This document shows positions 9,950 to 19,430 of a stretch of 64,000 nt of DNA, piece after piece; the stretch's first letter is position 1, and the number at the start of each line of letters is the position of its first letter. This DNA is from Streptococcus iniae. GTDB taxonomy: Bacteria > Bacillota > Bacilli > Lactobacillales > Streptococcaceae. The DNA lies in assembly GCF_030732225.1 (NCBI RefSeq), contig NZ_CP132230.1:1979001-2043000 (forward strand). Reading direction: 5' to 3'. The position numbers were made by a program, and so were the translations under genes. Below the pieces are notes generated by a model. The model was not told the origin of the DNA. It did not search any database and worked only from the letters and a program-made list of their open reading frames with translations.

Positions 9950-10472
9950 TAACATAAACCTCTTTAACAGCGATATCATGAGTTTCTTCCATAAACTCTA
10001 CCATTTGACAGTCAAAAACCGTACTGAAACTATCCCCTTTATAATCACTGAGGTAGTTATCATAGTAGCCTCCCCCATAACCAATACGATAACCTGCCTG
10101 GTTAAAAGCAAGCCCTGGAACATGGATAAGGTCAATCTCTGATTTAGCAACATGGATACCACTCTTTGGCTCTAGCACACCAAAAGAGGTTGTCACTAAC
10201 TGCTCAGGATCATATGCCATAAAAACCATCTCTCCCATAGGGTAAGTTTTAGGAATCACAAGCTTTTTACCGTCCTGAATAGCCTTATTAATGATCAAAC
10301 TTGTTTCGTATTCATGTGGTAAGGATAGATAAGTTGCCAGAACTTTTGCTTTTTTATAGGCTTGAGAATGTAAGACCATCTCTAATAGGGCTAAGGATTG
10401 CTCCCTTTTTGCTTTAGGCTCTAGTAATTTTAGCTTTGCTAGAACTTCTTGTCTAATCTCTTGTTTTGTCAT
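9939..10472 (-). CDS. 5-formyltetrahydrofolate cyclo-ligase family protein
   Basis: The enzyme converts 5-formyl-THF to 5,10-methenyl-THF with ATP, recycling the stable folate. The 177-residue product has the expected N-terminal helix with a basic patch, VFMAYDPEQLVTTSFGVLEP in the middle, and the family's C-terminal YRIGYGGGYYDNYL loop near residue 130 that binds nucleotide phosphate. It is translated together with the overlapping rhomboid gene. A TG-T-TAAAAT extended -10 lies shortly upstream of the start. The small RNA in the same intergenic region is on the opposite strand and diverges from this gene. Confidence 0.9.
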   Translation of the reverse strand: MTKQEIRQEVLAKLKLLEPKAKREQSLALLEMVLHSQAYKKAKVLATYLSLPHEYETSLIINKAIQDGKKLVIPKTYPMGEMVFMAYDPEQLVTTSFGVLEPKSGIHVAKSEIDLIHVPGLAFNQAGYRIGYGGGYYDNYLSDYKGDSFSTVFDCQMVEFMEETHDIAVKEVYVNDI

Positions 10473-10560
10473 AATGCTATTTTAACATAAATTCAACCCT
10501 GAAAATGCTAATCCGACGAATCTTAGCCAATAACTTTTTAAAAGCACTTCCCTAAAAACC

Positions 10561-10593
10561 TTTAAGGTTTCTTTAAGTAAGCACCTTTATACT
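10561..10593 (+). promoter_or_regulatory. CiaR-type site and promoter of a small RNA
   Basis: TTTAAG (10561-10566), a five-base spacer and TTTAAG (10572-10577) exactly match the direct-repeat consensus of the response regulator CiaR. TATACT (10588-10593) follows at ten bases, the spacing seen in CiaR-activated promoters of streptococcal csRNA genes. Confidence 0.8.
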
Positions 10594-10599
10594 ATAAGT

Positions 10600-10704
10600 A
10601 TCCTAAATAACGGTTCCCTAGACCGTTAGGGTAATTAAAATTTATTTTGATTACCCTTTTCATAAATCTCCTGGGCCTCCACTTTGTGGGGGTCCTCCCT
10701 TTTT
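10600..10704 (+). ncRNA. Putative cia-dependent small RNA (csRNA)
   Basis: No open frame lies downstream of the CiaR-type promoter. Instead there are two hairpins (AACGGT/ACCGTT at 10609-10627; AGGGTAAT/ATTACCCT at 10628-10657), an unpaired stretch with CTCCT (10668-10672), and a terminator stem GGGCCTCCAC/GTGGGGGTCC (10673-10695) running into CCCTTTTT. Streptococcal csRNAs have this plan: hairpin, CUCC-rich linker able to pair with ribosome sites, terminator. The gene points towards the 3' end of hasB, which is on the other strand. Ends are estimated from the -10 and T-run. Confidence 0.75.
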
Positions 10705-10716
10705 ATTACTAACATC

Positions 10717-10746
10717 AAAGGAGTTCAGCGCCTGCTGAACTCCTTT
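10717..10746 (-). terminator. Hairpin at the 3' end of hasB
   Basis: AAAGGAGTTCAGC (10717-10729) pairs perfectly with GCTGAACTCCTTT (10734-10746). It lies directly after the hasB stop. The following T content is weak in both directions, so it may act partly as a 3'-end stabiliser. Confidence 0.65.
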
Positions 10747-10750
10747 TGAA

Positions 10751-11956
10751 TTAATCTTTACCAAAAATATCTCTAGTATAGACTTTATGATCAACGTCTT
10801 CCAAAACCTGATCGTGACGATTTGAAACAATCAGTGTCGCTTCTGATTTAAATTGTTCCAAATCTGAGACAACTTCTAAATCAGTTTCTTCTTCAAGCAT
10901 TGGTTCATAAAGAATAACATTGACTTGATAACTTTTGATGATATCAATCACATCTTTGATTGCACTTTCTCTGAAGTTATCAGAGTTGCTTTTCATAATC
11001 AAACGGTAAATGCCTACTGTTAATTGCTCTTTGTCGACATTTTTTTGCTTCAAAGCATGTAAAATTTGTTTGGCAATATGTTCTTTACGTGTCTTATTAG
11101 ATTCCACAATTGCTGAGATTAATGATTGTGGGGTGTTTTTATAGTTAGCTAAGAGCTGCTTGGTATCTTTAGGCAAGCAGTAGCCACCATATCCAAATGA
11201 CGGGTTATTGTAGTGTTTCCCAATACGTTTATCGTGACAAACTCCTTCAATGACTTTTTCTGCATTCAGACCTGACATTTCCGCATAGGTATCTAATTCA
11301 TTAAAGTAAGAAACACGCATAGCCAAATAGGTATTAGCAAATAACTTAACAGCTTCAGCCTCCTCAGATCCCATAAATAAGACGGCCATATCATCATTGA
11401 TAGCTGCTTCTTTTAAAAGCGCCGCAAATTGCTCAGCCTGAGCAATCACATGGGCTGAGTCTCCCTCTTCGTAAGAAACAATAATACGGCTTGGGAAAAG
11501 GTTATCATAAAGAGCTTTTGATTCTCTTAAAAACTCTGGGCTAAAAATGATGCGATCTGTTTGAAATTTTTCTCTGACAGATTTGATAAATCCAAGAGGA
11601 ATTGTTGACTTAACAATAATTGTAGCCTGATTATTCAAGGATAAAACCTGTTCAATAACAGACTCAACATGGCTAGTATCAAAAAAGTCAATTTCACTAT
11701 CATAATTAGTTGGGGTTGCCACAATAACCAATTCAGCATTTTTGTAAGCATTTTCAGCATCAAGAGTTGCTGTAAGGTTTAGTGGGACATTTTTTAAATA
11801 ATGGTCAATATCATCGTCCTGGATGGGTGACAAACCTCGATTAATCATATCGACTTTTTCTTTGATAATATCAACAACAGTTACCTCATTGTGTTGTGAT
11901 AAAAGAACTGCTAATGATAATCCAACATATCCAGAACCTGCAACAGAAATTTTCAC
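10751..11956 (-). CDS. hasB: UDP-glucose 6-dehydrogenase (HasB)
   Basis: HasB oxidises UDP-glucose twice with NAD+ to UDP-glucuronate, one of the two hyaluronan precursors. The 401-residue protein has the N-terminal NAD-binding [14 protein letters not shown], the central FSPEFLRES segment and the catalytic cysteine in [16 protein letters not shown] (about residue 259). The start codon is GTG, 26 bases after hasA, preceded by AAGGAAG. It belongs to a hasA-hasB operon without hasC. The 3' end converges on the small RNA at 10600-10704. Confidence 0.95.
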   Translation of the reverse strand: MKISVAGSGYVGLSLAVLLSQHNEVTVVDIIKEKVDMINRGLSPIQDDDIDHYLKNVPLNLTATLDAENAYKNAELVIVATPTNYDSEIDFFDTSHVESVIEQVLSLNNQATIIVKSTIPLGFIKSVREKFQTDRIIFSPEFLRESKALYDNLFPSRIIVSYEEGDSAHVIAQAEQFAALLKEAAINDDMAVLFMGSEEAEAVKLFANTYLAMRVSYFNELDTYAEMSGLNAEKVIEGVCHDKRIGKHYNNPSFGYGGYCLPKDTKQLLANYKNTPQSLISAIVESNKTRKEHIAKQILHALKQKNVDKEQLTVGIYRLIMKSNSDNFRESAIKDVIDIIKSYQVNVILYEPMLEEETDLEVVSDLEQFKSEATLIVSNRHDQVLEDVDHKVYTRDIFGKD

Positions 11957-11982
11957 TTCTTTTACTTCCTTTCTTCGAATAA

Positions 11983-13248
11983 TTAAGTAAGAGGTTCTTC
12001 TTCCTCTGCTTTACGAGTTCCCCAGTCAGCATTACGGATAGTAAATAGAGAATACAATCTTAGGGGTTGAAGCACAAACAAATGTAAGATACCGTAAATT
12101 GGTGATAACAAGAATGCCAATGGATGCTTAACCATATAATGGATGTTACGGCAAAGGGCAACTAAGAAAATCAAGGTTAAAAAGGCAAGTATTTTCAAGC
12201 CGTTAAATTCTTGTGCTTCACCAACAAACAAATCTAAAACAGAATACAACAACATGATAAACATTGAAACTTCCAATACTGTCCACACAGCTACAAGAGG
12301 GGTTTGCATCATTTTTTTGACAGAAATAATAGATTCACGGAAGAAAGATTTATTCCATCTATTTTGTTGTTTCAAGTAAGTTTTAAAATTAAATGGAACA
12401 TCTGTATCACAGCGTGCTGTTGACTGGTAAACCGTTTTTCCAAGGTCTGTCGCATAGTTCGTTAAACATCTGTCATCACCAATACTTACAGGTATTCCCA
12501 AGAAAGTTTGTGAGGTATAGCGTTCAATATTAGGGACAACAACCTCGCGACGGTAAACACTCAATGGCCCTGAACATACTAGGATATTCCCTGTTACAGA
12601 CTGGGCCGCACGCTCAACGCCAAAGGCGTTATCATAACGAATATCCGTTAAAATGGTTAATAAGTTGACATCACGGTTTCTGGCATTAAGGTGTCCTGTT
12701 GCAGCATAAACGTCTTTATCATTGAAAGACTTCAGCAATTCTTCTAATGCATCTGGATAGATGTAAGAATCTGAGTCAACCGTTAAAAAGACATCAGCAT
12801 CAGATCTGCTAAAGGCCCAAGCTTGCGCATGACGTTTCCCCACGTTTTCTGGTAGGCGATGAGCAATAACATTTGTAGCATCAGGATTATTTGCAATATA
12901 ATCCTCAATCATTTTAATACCAGTTTTATCGGCACTCCCATCATCCACAACAAAAATTTCTGCAATTGGATAGGTTTGACTTTGAACACTCTTCAACGTT
13001 TCAAGTAATGATTCACCATCCTCATTATAAGATGGAATAATTGCCGCTACTTTGTAGTTTCCAACTTTTCCTTTATAAGGACGATAGAAGAAGGATAGGG
13101 ACATTTTTAAGGTTAAGTAAATTAATAATAAGATTCCATAAGGTGTTAGGCTACCTTTTGAGCCAAATACATAGGTATTTAAGACAATCATCAATACCCA
13201 CAAAATAATAAATGTGGTAAAAGTGATTAGATTTTTCAGTTTTTCCAT
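11983..13248 (-). CDS. hasA: Hyaluronan synthase (HasA)
   Basis: HasA is the membrane processive glycosyltransferase that polymerises UDP-GlcUA and UDP-GlcNAc and extrudes the hyaluronan capsule. The 421-residue product has two N-terminal helices, a cytosolic family-2 transferase domain with VVDDGSAD (about 100), the DSDSY motif (about 160), SIGDDRCLT (about 258), and the polymer-binding QQNRWNKSF (about 292). C-terminal membrane helices end in the family's [12 protein letters not shown] tail. All catalytic motifs are intact. It starts after AAAGGAGG and is driven by its own promoter with a leader of about 120 bases. Confidence 0.97.
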   Translation of the reverse strand: MEKLKNLITFTTFIILWVLMIVLNTYVFGSKGSLTPYGILLLIYLTLKMSLSFFYRPYKGKVGNYKVAAIIPSYNEDGESLLETLKSVQSQTYPIAEIFVVDDGSADKTGIKMIEDYIANNPDATNVIAHRLPENVGKRHAQAWAFSRSDADVFLTVDSDSYIYPDALEELLKSFNDKDVYAATGHLNARNRDVNLLTILTDIRYDNAFGVERAAQSVTGNILVCSGPLSVYRREVVVPNIERYTSQTFLGIPVSIGDDRCLTNYATDLGKTVYQSTARCDTDVPFNFKTYLKQQNRWNKSFFRESIISVKKMMQTPLVAVWTVLEVSMFIMLLYSVLDLFVGEAQEFNGLKILAFLTLIFLVALCRNIHYMVKHPLAFLLSPIYGILHLFVLQPLRLYSLFTIRNADWGTRKAEEEEPLT

Positions 13249-13316
13249 GTCATTCCTCCTTTATAATTAGTTTTGTCTAAAAGACAGTACCAATTTCCCT
13301 CACTTTCATGTTTATT

Positions 13317-13348
13317 TTAATCAATCGTTCGTTATTTTTATTGATTAA
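13317..13348 (-). promoter_or_regulatory. Inverted repeat in the hasA leader
   Basis: TTAATCAAT (13317-13325) and ATTGATTAA (13340-13348) form a perfect nine-base inverted repeat, 70-100 bases upstream of the hasA ATG and inside the predicted leader. It could be a protein-binding site or an RNA hairpin. An ATTAAA, resembling the CovR ATTARA consensus, overlaps its lower half on the minus strand. Confidence 0.45.
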
Positions 13349-13374
13349 GGTCACATTTTCTAAAAACATTCTCA

Positions 13375-13403
13375 ATTATAAGGGAGTTAAATGTCATATT
13401 CAA
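13375..13403 (-). promoter_or_regulatory. hasA promoter
   Basis: On the minus strand TTGAAT (13398-13403) and TATAAT (13375-13380) are 17 bases apart. This places the start of transcription near 13368 and gives a leader of about 120 bases. Confidence 0.75.
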
Positions 13404-13462
13404 ACCAAGAATTCATTTTAAAATACATAATTTGATGACACCATTTTATAAAGTTTAATTTA

Positions 13463-13495
13463 AAAAGAAAAAAGACCCTTGCCAAAACTGGCAAG
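13463..13495 (-). terminator. Terminator of dapH-deacetylase transcript
   Basis: On the minus strand CTTGCC (13490-13495) pairs with GGCAAG (13478-13483) and is followed by GTCTTTTTTCTTTTT, directly after the deacetylase stop. Confidence 0.8.
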
Positions 13496-13508
13496 AATCA
13501 CATCCATT

Positions 13509-14636
13509 TTAATAAAGTTTTGCCTTCATAAATGCTGTCACTTCCGTCACTGCAAAAGAGAGTGCTTCCTCATTTGGACTCATTTTAGCATGATGGAGTG
13601 GATAAGGACTATCAACTCCTAACCAAAACATAAGTCCTGGCATTTTACTTAAGAGGTAACCAAAATCCTCTCCTGTCATTGCTGGAAGGCAATCAATCAG
13701 CTGGACTTGTTTTCTTTCTTTGAAAAAACGCATGAAGTCTTCAGCCAATTGGCTATTATTAACTACAGGTAAGTAGCCCGATTGGTTCAAGACAAGTTCA
13801 ACTTCTAAGCCAAAACTTCTGGCAATCCCTTCTGCCATTTCTCTGATACGTTTTTGTGTTAATTGATTCATGTCTTGACTTAGGGTGCGAATGGTTCCAT
13901 GTAAGTGAGCCTTTTGGGCAATAATATTATTCGTTGTTCCTGCATGCATCGCCCCAAATGTAACAACTGCTCCTTCAATAGGATCAACATTTCGACTCAC
14001 GATAGTTTGAACCTGCGTCAAGAAATAAGCTGCTGCTATTAAAGCATCATTGGACTCATGGGGAAATGCTGCATGGCCTCCTTTACCTTTAAAAGTAAGT
14101 TTCATTTCACAGGTTCCTGCAAATAAGGTCCCACGATTTGTCGCAATGGTTCCTACCTTCAAATCTGGTCGTACATGTAAGGCATAACATTCATCAGGCA
14201 TCCACTCATCAAAGACACCAGCTTCATACATCAGCATGCCACCTGCAGCATTTTCTTCAGCAGGTTGAAAGATGAAGAGCATATTTTCTTTGGGCTGTTG
14301 CTCTAAGACTTGTTCTAATAAGCCTAAGGCTATGGTCATGTGAAAATCATGCCCGCAAGCATGCATTTTTCCTGAATGACGACTTTCAAAAGCTAAGCCA
14401 GTTTCTTCATGAATTGGCAAAGCATCAATATCCGTTCGCCAAGCTATTCTTTTTTGACCAATTGAACCAGATAGGTGAACCAACACTCCTGTTTTCCATG
14501 TTTTAAGAGTAACAAAAGCTTTGCCACTTACCATCTGCTCAATTAGCTCTAAAAGATAGGCTTGTGTTTTAACTTCTTCTAAACCAATTTCTGGGATTTG
14601 ATGTAAATGTCTTCTTATTTTTATTAAATCAAACAT
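13509..14636 (-). CDS. N-acetyldiaminopimelate deacetylase (M20 peptidase family)
   Basis: A 375-residue M20-family amidohydrolase. Metal ligands are in the HACGHDFHM motif (about residue 92), in PAEE (about 127), and in the C-terminal [11 protein letters not shown]. Next to dapH, the expected reaction is removal of acetyl from N-acetyl-LL-diaminopimelate in the acetylase branch of lysine synthesis. On sequence alone related hippurate or amino-acid amidohydrolases cannot be excluded; the dapH neighbour ten bases upstream decides the call. In streptococci, which use Lys in peptidoglycan, this branch serves lysine supply. Confidence 0.85.
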   Translation of the reverse strand: MFDLIKIRRHLHQIPEIGLEEVKTQAYLLELIEQMVSGKAFVTLKTWKTGVLVHLSGSIGQKRIAWRTDIDALPIHEETGLAFESRHSGKMHACGHDFHMTIALGLLEQVLEQQPKENMLFIFQPAEENAAGGMLMYEAGVFDEWMPDECYALHVRPDLKVGTIATNRGTLFAGTCEMKLTFKGKGGHAAFPHESNDALIAAAYFLTQVQTIVSRNVDPIEGAVVTFGAMHAGTTNNIIAQKAHLHGTIRTLSQDMNQLTQKRIREMAEGIARSFGLEVELVLNQSGYLPVVNNSQLAEDFMRFFKERKQVQLIDCLPAMTGEDFGYLLSKMPGLMFWLGVDSPYPLHHAKMSPNEEALSFAVTEVTAFMKAKLY

Positions 14637-14646
14637 GCAACTCCTT

Positions 14647-15345
14647 TTATAGTAGGCGTAAAGCCTCTTCTAATGCTGTTTTTTGTTGCGTTTTGGCATC
14701 AATTTTTTTAATAATACGAGCAGGAACTCCTGCCACAACAACATTTTCTGGAACATCTTGTGTGACAATGGCTCCTGCAGCAACAACTGCTCCATTACCA
14801 ACTTGCACCCCTTCGATAATGACAGCATTTGCACCCACCAAAACATGATCACCGACACGAACAGGTTCTGCTGAGGCAGGTTCAATAACTCCTGCAAGAA
14901 CAGCTCCTGCTCCGATGTGACTGTTTTTACCAACACAGGCACGACCGCCTAAGATTGCTCCCATATCAATCATTGTGCCTGAGCCAATTTCAGCACCGAT
15001 ATTGATGATTGCCCCCATCATGATAACAGCATTATCTTCAATAATAACTTGGTCTCGAATAATAGCCCCTGGTTCGATACGAGCCTTAAGGCTACGTTTA
15101 TCCAAAAGAGGAACAGCCGAATTACGACCATCTTGCTCAACCACATAATCCTTATTTTCAACTAAGTTTACAAGTAATGGCTGAATAGCTTTCCAATCAC
15201 CAAAAAGGACATTACCGAGGCAAACTACTCCTTTTGGGATGGCATTTGCTAACTCTCCTTGAAAGGTAACCTTAACACTTGTTTTTTTCTCTGCATTGCC
15301 AATAAAGGCAATAATTTCTTGCGCGGTCATTTTTTGTGCGGTCAT
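14647..15345 (-). CDS. dapH: Tetrahydrodipicolinate N-acetyltransferase
   Basis: DapH acetylates tetrahydrodipicolinate with acetyl-CoA in lysine synthesis. The 232-residue protein has a short N-terminal domain and, from about residue 90, a left-handed beta-helix of hexapeptide repeats ([63 protein letters not shown]). The start at 15345 is set by GGAG. The first ten codons contain a near-perfect 15-base tandem duplication (MTAQK then MTAQE), so a second ATG lies five codons in. It is followed by its pathway partner, the deacetylase. Confidence 0.92.
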   Translation of the reverse strand: MTAQKMTAQEIIAFIGNAEKKTSVKVTFQGELANAIPKGVVCLGNVLFGDWKAIQPLLVNLVENKDYVVEQDGRNSAVPLLDKRSLKARIEPGAIIRDQVIIEDNAVIMMGAIINIGAEIGSGTMIDMGAILGGRACVGKNSHIGAGAVLAGVIEPASAEPVRVGDHVLVGANAVIIEGVQVGNGAVVAAGAIVTQDVPENVVVAGVPARIIKKIDAKTQQKTALEEALRLL

Positions 15346-15433
15346 TGTCTTCTCCTCAAAATCATTTTTATTATTATATCAAATTTTCAGAAAATTTGGT
15401 ATTTTTCCTTTTGTTTATGTAATAGGATAAATT

Positions 15434-15463
15434 CAAAAAAAGCCAAAGATAATATCTTCAGCT
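15434..15463 (-). terminator. Terminator of pgi
   Basis: On the minus strand GCTGAAGAT pairs with ATCTTTGGC (15442-15462, two G-U pairs) and is followed by seven T. Confidence 0.7.
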
Positions 15464-15483
15464 TTTGCTTTGTGACTTATTGT

Positions 15484-16833
15484 TTAAAGGCGAGCGTTAA
15501 GTTCTGCACTTAATGCTTCAAATCCCGGTTTACCAAGTAGGGCAAACATGTTTTTCTTGTAAGCTTCTACTCCTGGTTGGTCAAATGGGTTAACACCATT
15601 TAGGTAACCTGAGATGGCAATTGCAATCTCAAAGAAGTAAATAACATAACCAAGTGTGTATTCATCTTGTGATGGAAGTGTTAAGTAAGTGTTTGGTACA
15701 CCGCCGTCCATATGAGCTAGAAGAACACCGTCCGTTGCTTTTTTGTTAACAAAATCAACATCTTTACCTTGTAAGTAACCAAGACCATCTAGGTCAGCTT
15801 CTTCATTTGGAATTGTGATGTTAAGACGTGGTTTTTCAACACGAACAACTGTTTCAAAAAGGTTACGGTAACCTTCTTGGATAAATTGTCCAAGTGAGTG
15901 TAAATCAGTTGAGAAGTTAGCTGATGTTGGGTAGATACCTTTTTGGTCTTTACCTTCTGATTCTCCAGCCAATTGTTTCCACCATTCACTGAAATATTGA
16001 AGTGATGGTTCATAGTTGGCTAAAACTTCTGTAATATAACCTTTACGGTAGAGAATGTTACGAACAACAGCATATTGATAAGCTTCATTTTCAGCAATTT
16101 TCTCTGATGAATAAGCATGACGAGCTGCGTTAGCACCTTCCATCAATTTAGTGATGTCAGCACCTGAAGCAGCAATCGGAAGTAAGCCAACAGGTGTTAA
16201 AACTGTGAAACGTCCACCTACGCTATCTGGAACAACGAAAGTTTCCCAACCATTTGCATCAGCTTCAACCTTAACAGCTCCTTTAGCTTTATCAGTAGTT
16301 GCATAGATACGTTTGTTTGCTTCGTCTTTGCCATATTTCTTAACAAGAAGTTCTTTAAACACACGAAACGCAATAGCTGGTTCAGTAGTTGTTCCTGATT
16401 TAGAAATCACGTTAACTGAGAAATCTTTATCCGCAACGTAGTCCACTAAGTCCGCTAAGTAATTTGATGAAATAGAATTCCCAGCATAAAGAATCTGAGG
16501 CGCTTTGCGTTCTTCAGCTGATTGAAGATTTACAAATGAGTTGCTTAAGAAGTCAATGGCTGCGCGAGCCCCTAAGTATGATCCACCAATACCAATCACA
16601 ACAAGAACTTGGCTATCAGATTGAATTTTAGCTGCCGCTTTTTGAATACGAGCAAACTCTTCTTTATCATAGTCTTCTGGAAGGTTTAACCAGCCAGTCA
16701 TTTCTGCACCAGGACCTGTACCTTGACGCAATGCTGCATCAGCTGCAGACACGTGCATTTGCATATAATCTAATTCATGTGGTGCAACAAATTGACCTAA
16801 AACTTTTGAATAATCGTATGTAATATGTGACAT
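15484..16833 (-). CDS. pgi: Glucose-6-phosphate isomerase
   Basis: Pgi interconverts glucose-6-phosphate and fructose-6-phosphate, a branch point between glycolysis and the hyaluronan precursors UDP-glucose and UDP-GlcNAc. The 449-residue product has the normal length of the short bacterial type. It has [15 protein letters not shown] (about 79), the sugar-phosphate loop SKSGTTTEP (about 145), [12 protein letters not shown] (about 207) and LGQFIQEG (about 310). In S. zooepidemicus a pgi copy is part of the has operon; here it stands alone with its own promoter, 3 kb from hasA. Confidence 0.97.
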   Translation of the reverse strand: MSHITYDYSKVLGQFVAPHELDYMQMHVSAADAALRQGTGPGAEMTGWLNLPEDYDKEEFARIQKAAAKIQSDSQVLVVIGIGGSYLGARAAIDFLSNSFVNLQSAEERKAPQILYAGNSISSNYLADLVDYVADKDFSVNVISKSGTTTEPAIAFRVFKELLVKKYGKDEANKRIYATTDKAKGAVKVEADANGWETFVVPDSVGGRFTVLTPVGLLPIAASGADITKLMEGANAARHAYSSEKIAENEAYQYAVVRNILYRKGYITEVLANYEPSLQYFSEWWKQLAGESEGKDQKGIYPTSANFSTDLHSLGQFIQEGYRNLFETVVRVEKPRLNITIPNEEADLDGLGYLQGKDVDFVNKKATDGVLLAHMDGGVPNTYLTLPSQDEYTLGYVIYFFEIAIAISGYLNGVNPFDQPGVEAYKKNMFALLGKPGFEALSAELNARL

Positions 16834-16867
16834 AATGTTCCCCTTAATTTTTATCCGTACAACTACT

Positions 16868-16896
16868 ATATTAACTCTTTATAAGCAATTTTTCAA
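16868..16896 (-). promoter_or_regulatory. pgi promoter
   Basis: On the minus strand TTGAAA (16891-16896) and TAATAT (16868-16873) are 17 bases apart. AAGGGG precedes the ATG at 16833. Confidence 0.65.
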
Positions 16897-16927
16897 TCTT
16901 TTTGAGTATCTTTTCACAAAAGAAGAG

Positions 16928-16941
16928 AAAGTTTTGAAAAT
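16928..16941 (+). repeat. 14-base direct repeat flanking the IS30 element (left copy)
   Basis: AAAGTTTTGAAAAT at 16928-16941 recurs exactly at 18015-18028 on the other side of the element. It is the likely target-site duplication. Confidence 0.7.
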
Positions 16942-18014
16942 GCTAAATTTCAAGTCCAAGTTAGCCAACGGTTAAAAACTCTTTAGGAGATTTGTAGTCT
17001 AATATTTTCTTAGGATAGTTGTTTATCCAATTTTCAATGAATGCGACCTCTCTTTGGGTCGTTTTCTTTGTTCCTTTAGGTAACCATCTTCTGATCAGTC
17101 TGTTGTGGTTCTCATTCGTTCCCCTTTCCCAGGAAGCGTAGGGATGTGCGTAGTAGATATCTTCTTTTGGAAAGACAAGAGAAAGTCTGTTGAATTCAGT
17201 TCCGTTATCAGCTGTAATAGAGTGAATAGAGTGAGTCTTTACTATACTTTCTAAGGCATGATTGACCGACTGAGCAGACTTATCCGGAATGAGTCTGATA
17301 ATCTGGTGACGACTACGGCGGTCTGTTAGAGTTAGTAGACATTCATTCTTAGCCCTTGTTAGAATGACCGTATCAATTTCATAATGCCCATTTTCAAGTC
17401 TACGATTAATCGCATCAGGTCTTTTCTCAATGGATTGACCAGCAGGTTTGAAACGAGGGCTAGCCTTCTTTGATTTTCCCTTTCTTTTCCTTGGATACAA
17501 GATGTGATCAGAATGGATGCCAAGGTGTCCGTTATGAATCCAATAATAGATGGTTGAAACAGGAACAGCTATACCTTTCGACTTCACCATCATTTCAGGT
17601 GAAAAGTTCTGCCTCATATAGTGCAGAATCCTCTCTTTCGTATCTTTATCCAAGCCAATAGAACGAATAGAATTTCGTCGTTTATTCTCATAGCTAGCTT
17701 GAGCGTAGTCAGCTTGATAAATCATTTCAAATTTACCTTTACGAATTTGTTGTCTAACAAGTCCTCGTTTAACCTCATTATGAATGGTTTGAGGCGCTTT
17801 ACCTAGCAAGTTAGCGATGGCTCTATTGGACTTTCCTTCTGACTTCCATTTCTCGATGAAGTAACGCTCAGCTATTGTCAAATGTTTTCCTTTTGGTGTA
17901 TAATGTTCATGCATCTCAAAGTGTCCTATCTTGTGTTTGTGGTGAACTACAAGTATATCTCTTTGAGATGTTTTTTCATACCCTCAGATGGCTAACTTCA
18001 TTTTAGAACTTTCT
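16942..18014 (-). mobile_element. IS30-family insertion sequence, apparently complete
   Basis: The element is bounded by 14-base direct repeats and has 26-base imperfect terminal inverted repeats (16 of 26 match), the inner ten (AAGTTAGCCA) being perfect. Length is 1073 bp, usual for the family, with one intact transposase frame. It lies between pgi and a lipoprotein gene and interrupts neither. Confidence 0.8.
16961..17914 (-). CDS. IS30-family transposase
   Basis: A 317-residue transposase with an N-terminal helix-turn-helix (LTIAERYFIEKWKSEGKSNR then IANLLGKAPQTIHNEVKRG). The catalytic DDE domain shows the first Asp in YEIDTVIL (about 179), the second in ITADNGTEF (about 238), and the Glu in the family signature ERGTNENHNRLIRRWLPKG (about 265-283). 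It appears intact, so the element may be mobile. Confidence 0.92.
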   Translation of the reverse strand: MHEHYTPKGKHLTIAERYFIEKWKSEGKSNRAIANLLGKAPQTIHNEVKRGLVRQQIRKGKFEMIYQADYAQASYENKRRNSIRSIGLDKDTKERILHYMRQNFSPEMMVKSKGIAVPVSTIYYWIHNGHLGIHSDHILYPRKRKGKSKKASPRFKPAGQSIEKRPDAINRRLENGHYEIDTVILTRAKNECLLTLTDRRSRHQIIRLIPDKSAQSVNHALESIVKTHSIHSITADNGTEFNRLSLVFPKEDIYYAHPYASWERGTNENHNRLIRRWLPKGTKKTTQREVAFIENWINNYPKKILDYKSPKEFLTVG

Positions 18015-18085
18015 AAAGTTTTGAAAATCATTTTCAAGATAACATTTTAGACCATTAAACTTCTCTATTTTGGCATTTTCTATGG

Positions 18086-18091
18086 TATAAT
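18086..18091 (+). promoter_or_regulatory. Extended -10 promoter of the transglutaminase-like lipoprotein gene
   Basis: TG-G-TATAAT ends at 18091, 31 bases before the ATG, and GAGGG serves as ribosome site. The right end of the IS is only 72 bases upstream of this box. Confidence 0.55.
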
Positions 18092-18122
18092 CGTCTTATT
18101 CTAAGACAATTGAGGGCAACTA

Positions 18123-19343
18123 ATGAAGCGAAAATTCCCAATAATCATTCTTTTAACAACAGGTCTTTTTTTACTAACAGCTTGTTTTTCAAATGCCCCA
18201 AAAAAACTATCAGACAACCATCTTGTACTACAAAGCAAAGAGAGAAAAAATCTTCTAAATACCATCAAAAATCGGTATTATTTTAATCAACTGTCTGATG
18301 AGCAAAAAGAAAATTATCTTATTCTTCGGCAAAAAGCCTCCACTTTTAAAGACACTATATCGCTAACGCCAGCTTCCCAGAAAAGTGTGATTAAAACCAT
18401 CGATGCCTTTATTATGGATAATCCCGACCTTTACTGGCTATCATCCAACCCTTATCAAATCGAGCTGTCACAAAATGACGCCTTTGTAACCTTTAAAGTC
18501 CCTGATGATGCTGAGCAAAACTATCAAAAAATTCAAGAAATCACTGATCACATCATTGCTCAAGCTCCTATGACTTCTGATTATGATAAGGTTTCATATT
18601 TTTACAAAACCATTATTGAAAACACCGACTACAACAAAGAAGCCTTAGATCGGTTTAATGCTGGTGATCAACGTTTAGCTGCTCAAAACCAAGACGTCAG
18701 AAGTGTTTTTTTAGAACACAAATCAGTTTGTAACGGGTATGCCCAAGCTTTTCAGCTGCTCTGTCAAAAAGCTGGTATCTCTTCCATTTATGTTAAAGGA
18801 ACTGTTAAAAGTTCGCAGACTGAAAAAGAGTTACCACATGCCTGGAATCTTGTTGCAATTGCTGATCACTATTACGCTGTCGATACCACTTGGGGAGATC
18901 CCATTTTCGATCAGATGCTTTCTGGACAAAGGCAAGAAAATATTAACTATAATTTTCTTTGCATGCCTGATCATGTTGTTAATCGTAGTCATCATGCTAA
19001 TCTTGATCTTGACTATCAAAAAGGGAAAAAGATTAAAAATGCTTGGACCTTACCTGACTGCACCGATGACTCCTTACTCTATTCCAAACAAAATCAGTTT
19101 TATTTAGAACATTTTAATACCGATGAAGTGCTTAATACCCTTGAACATCAACTTTTAAATGGGCAAAACCCTGTTTCTATTCAAATGGCAAATAAACAAG
19201 ATTTCTTGAGTTTTACCAAAGACATCGAAAGCAATAACACCAAATACCATGAGCTATTTAACCATTACTGGTCAAACTATTCTGGTTATTCTTACAGCAT
19301 CATTCCTGAACTCTATAGCATCAGCTTTCATCGAAATGAATAG
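18123..19343 (+). CDS. Lipoprotein with transglutaminase-like domain
   Basis: A 406-residue protein whose N-terminus is a lipoprotein signal with lipobox LTAC (Cys 21), so it should be anchored on the outer face of the membrane. The middle has a transglutaminase-like fold: Cys in SVCNGYAQAFQLLC (about 202), His in LPHAWNLV (about 240) and Asp in YAVDTTWGDP (about 254), a complete triad. Such domains act as cysteine peptidases or cross-linkers on cell-wall or surface proteins; the actual substrate is unknown. It is convergent with the giant adhesin gene, sharing the terminator. Function at the wall is inference. Confidence 0.8.
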   Translation: MKRKFPIIILLTTGLFLLTACFSNAPKKLSDNHLVLQSKERKNLLNTIKNRYYFNQLSDEQKENYLILRQKASTFKDTISLTPASQKSVIKTIDAFIMDNPDLYWLSSNPYQIELSQNDAFVTFKVPDDAEQNYQKIQEITDHIIAQAPMTSDYDKVSYFYKTIIENTDYNKEALDRFNAGDQRLAAQNQDVRSVFLEHKSVCNGYAQAFQLLCQKAGISSIYVKGTVKSSQTEKELPHAWNLVAIADHYYAVDTTWGDPIFDQMLSGQRQENINYNFLCMPDHVVNRSHHANLDLDYQKGKKIKNAWTLPDCTDDSLLYSKQNQFYLEHFNTDEVLNTLEHQLLNGQNPVSIQMANKQDFLSFTKDIESNNTKYHELFNHYWSNYSGYSYSIIPELYSISFHRNE

Positions 19344-19370
19344 TTTCAGTATCAACTCATTAAAAACATC

Positions 19371-19403
19371 AAAAAAGAGAGAATTGTGACATTCTCTCTT
19401 TTT
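19371..19403. terminator. Bidirectional terminator between lipoprotein and giant adhesin
   Basis: AAAAAGAGAGAAT pairs with ATTCTCTCTTTTT (loop TGTGAC), with A/T-runs on both sides. It sits in the 87-base gap between the two convergent stops. Confidence 0.85.
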
Positions 19404-19430
19404 GCTACATTGAATGCTTTAAATTCTTTG

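Noticed and set aside
10751-13248. Complete hasABC capsule operon
   Set aside because: Only hasA and hasB are joined. galU, the hasC equivalent, is transcribed with gpsA at 7108-9054.
17470-17806. Open frames opposite the first IS30 transposase
   Set aside because: Short, without start signals, fully covered by the transposase frame.
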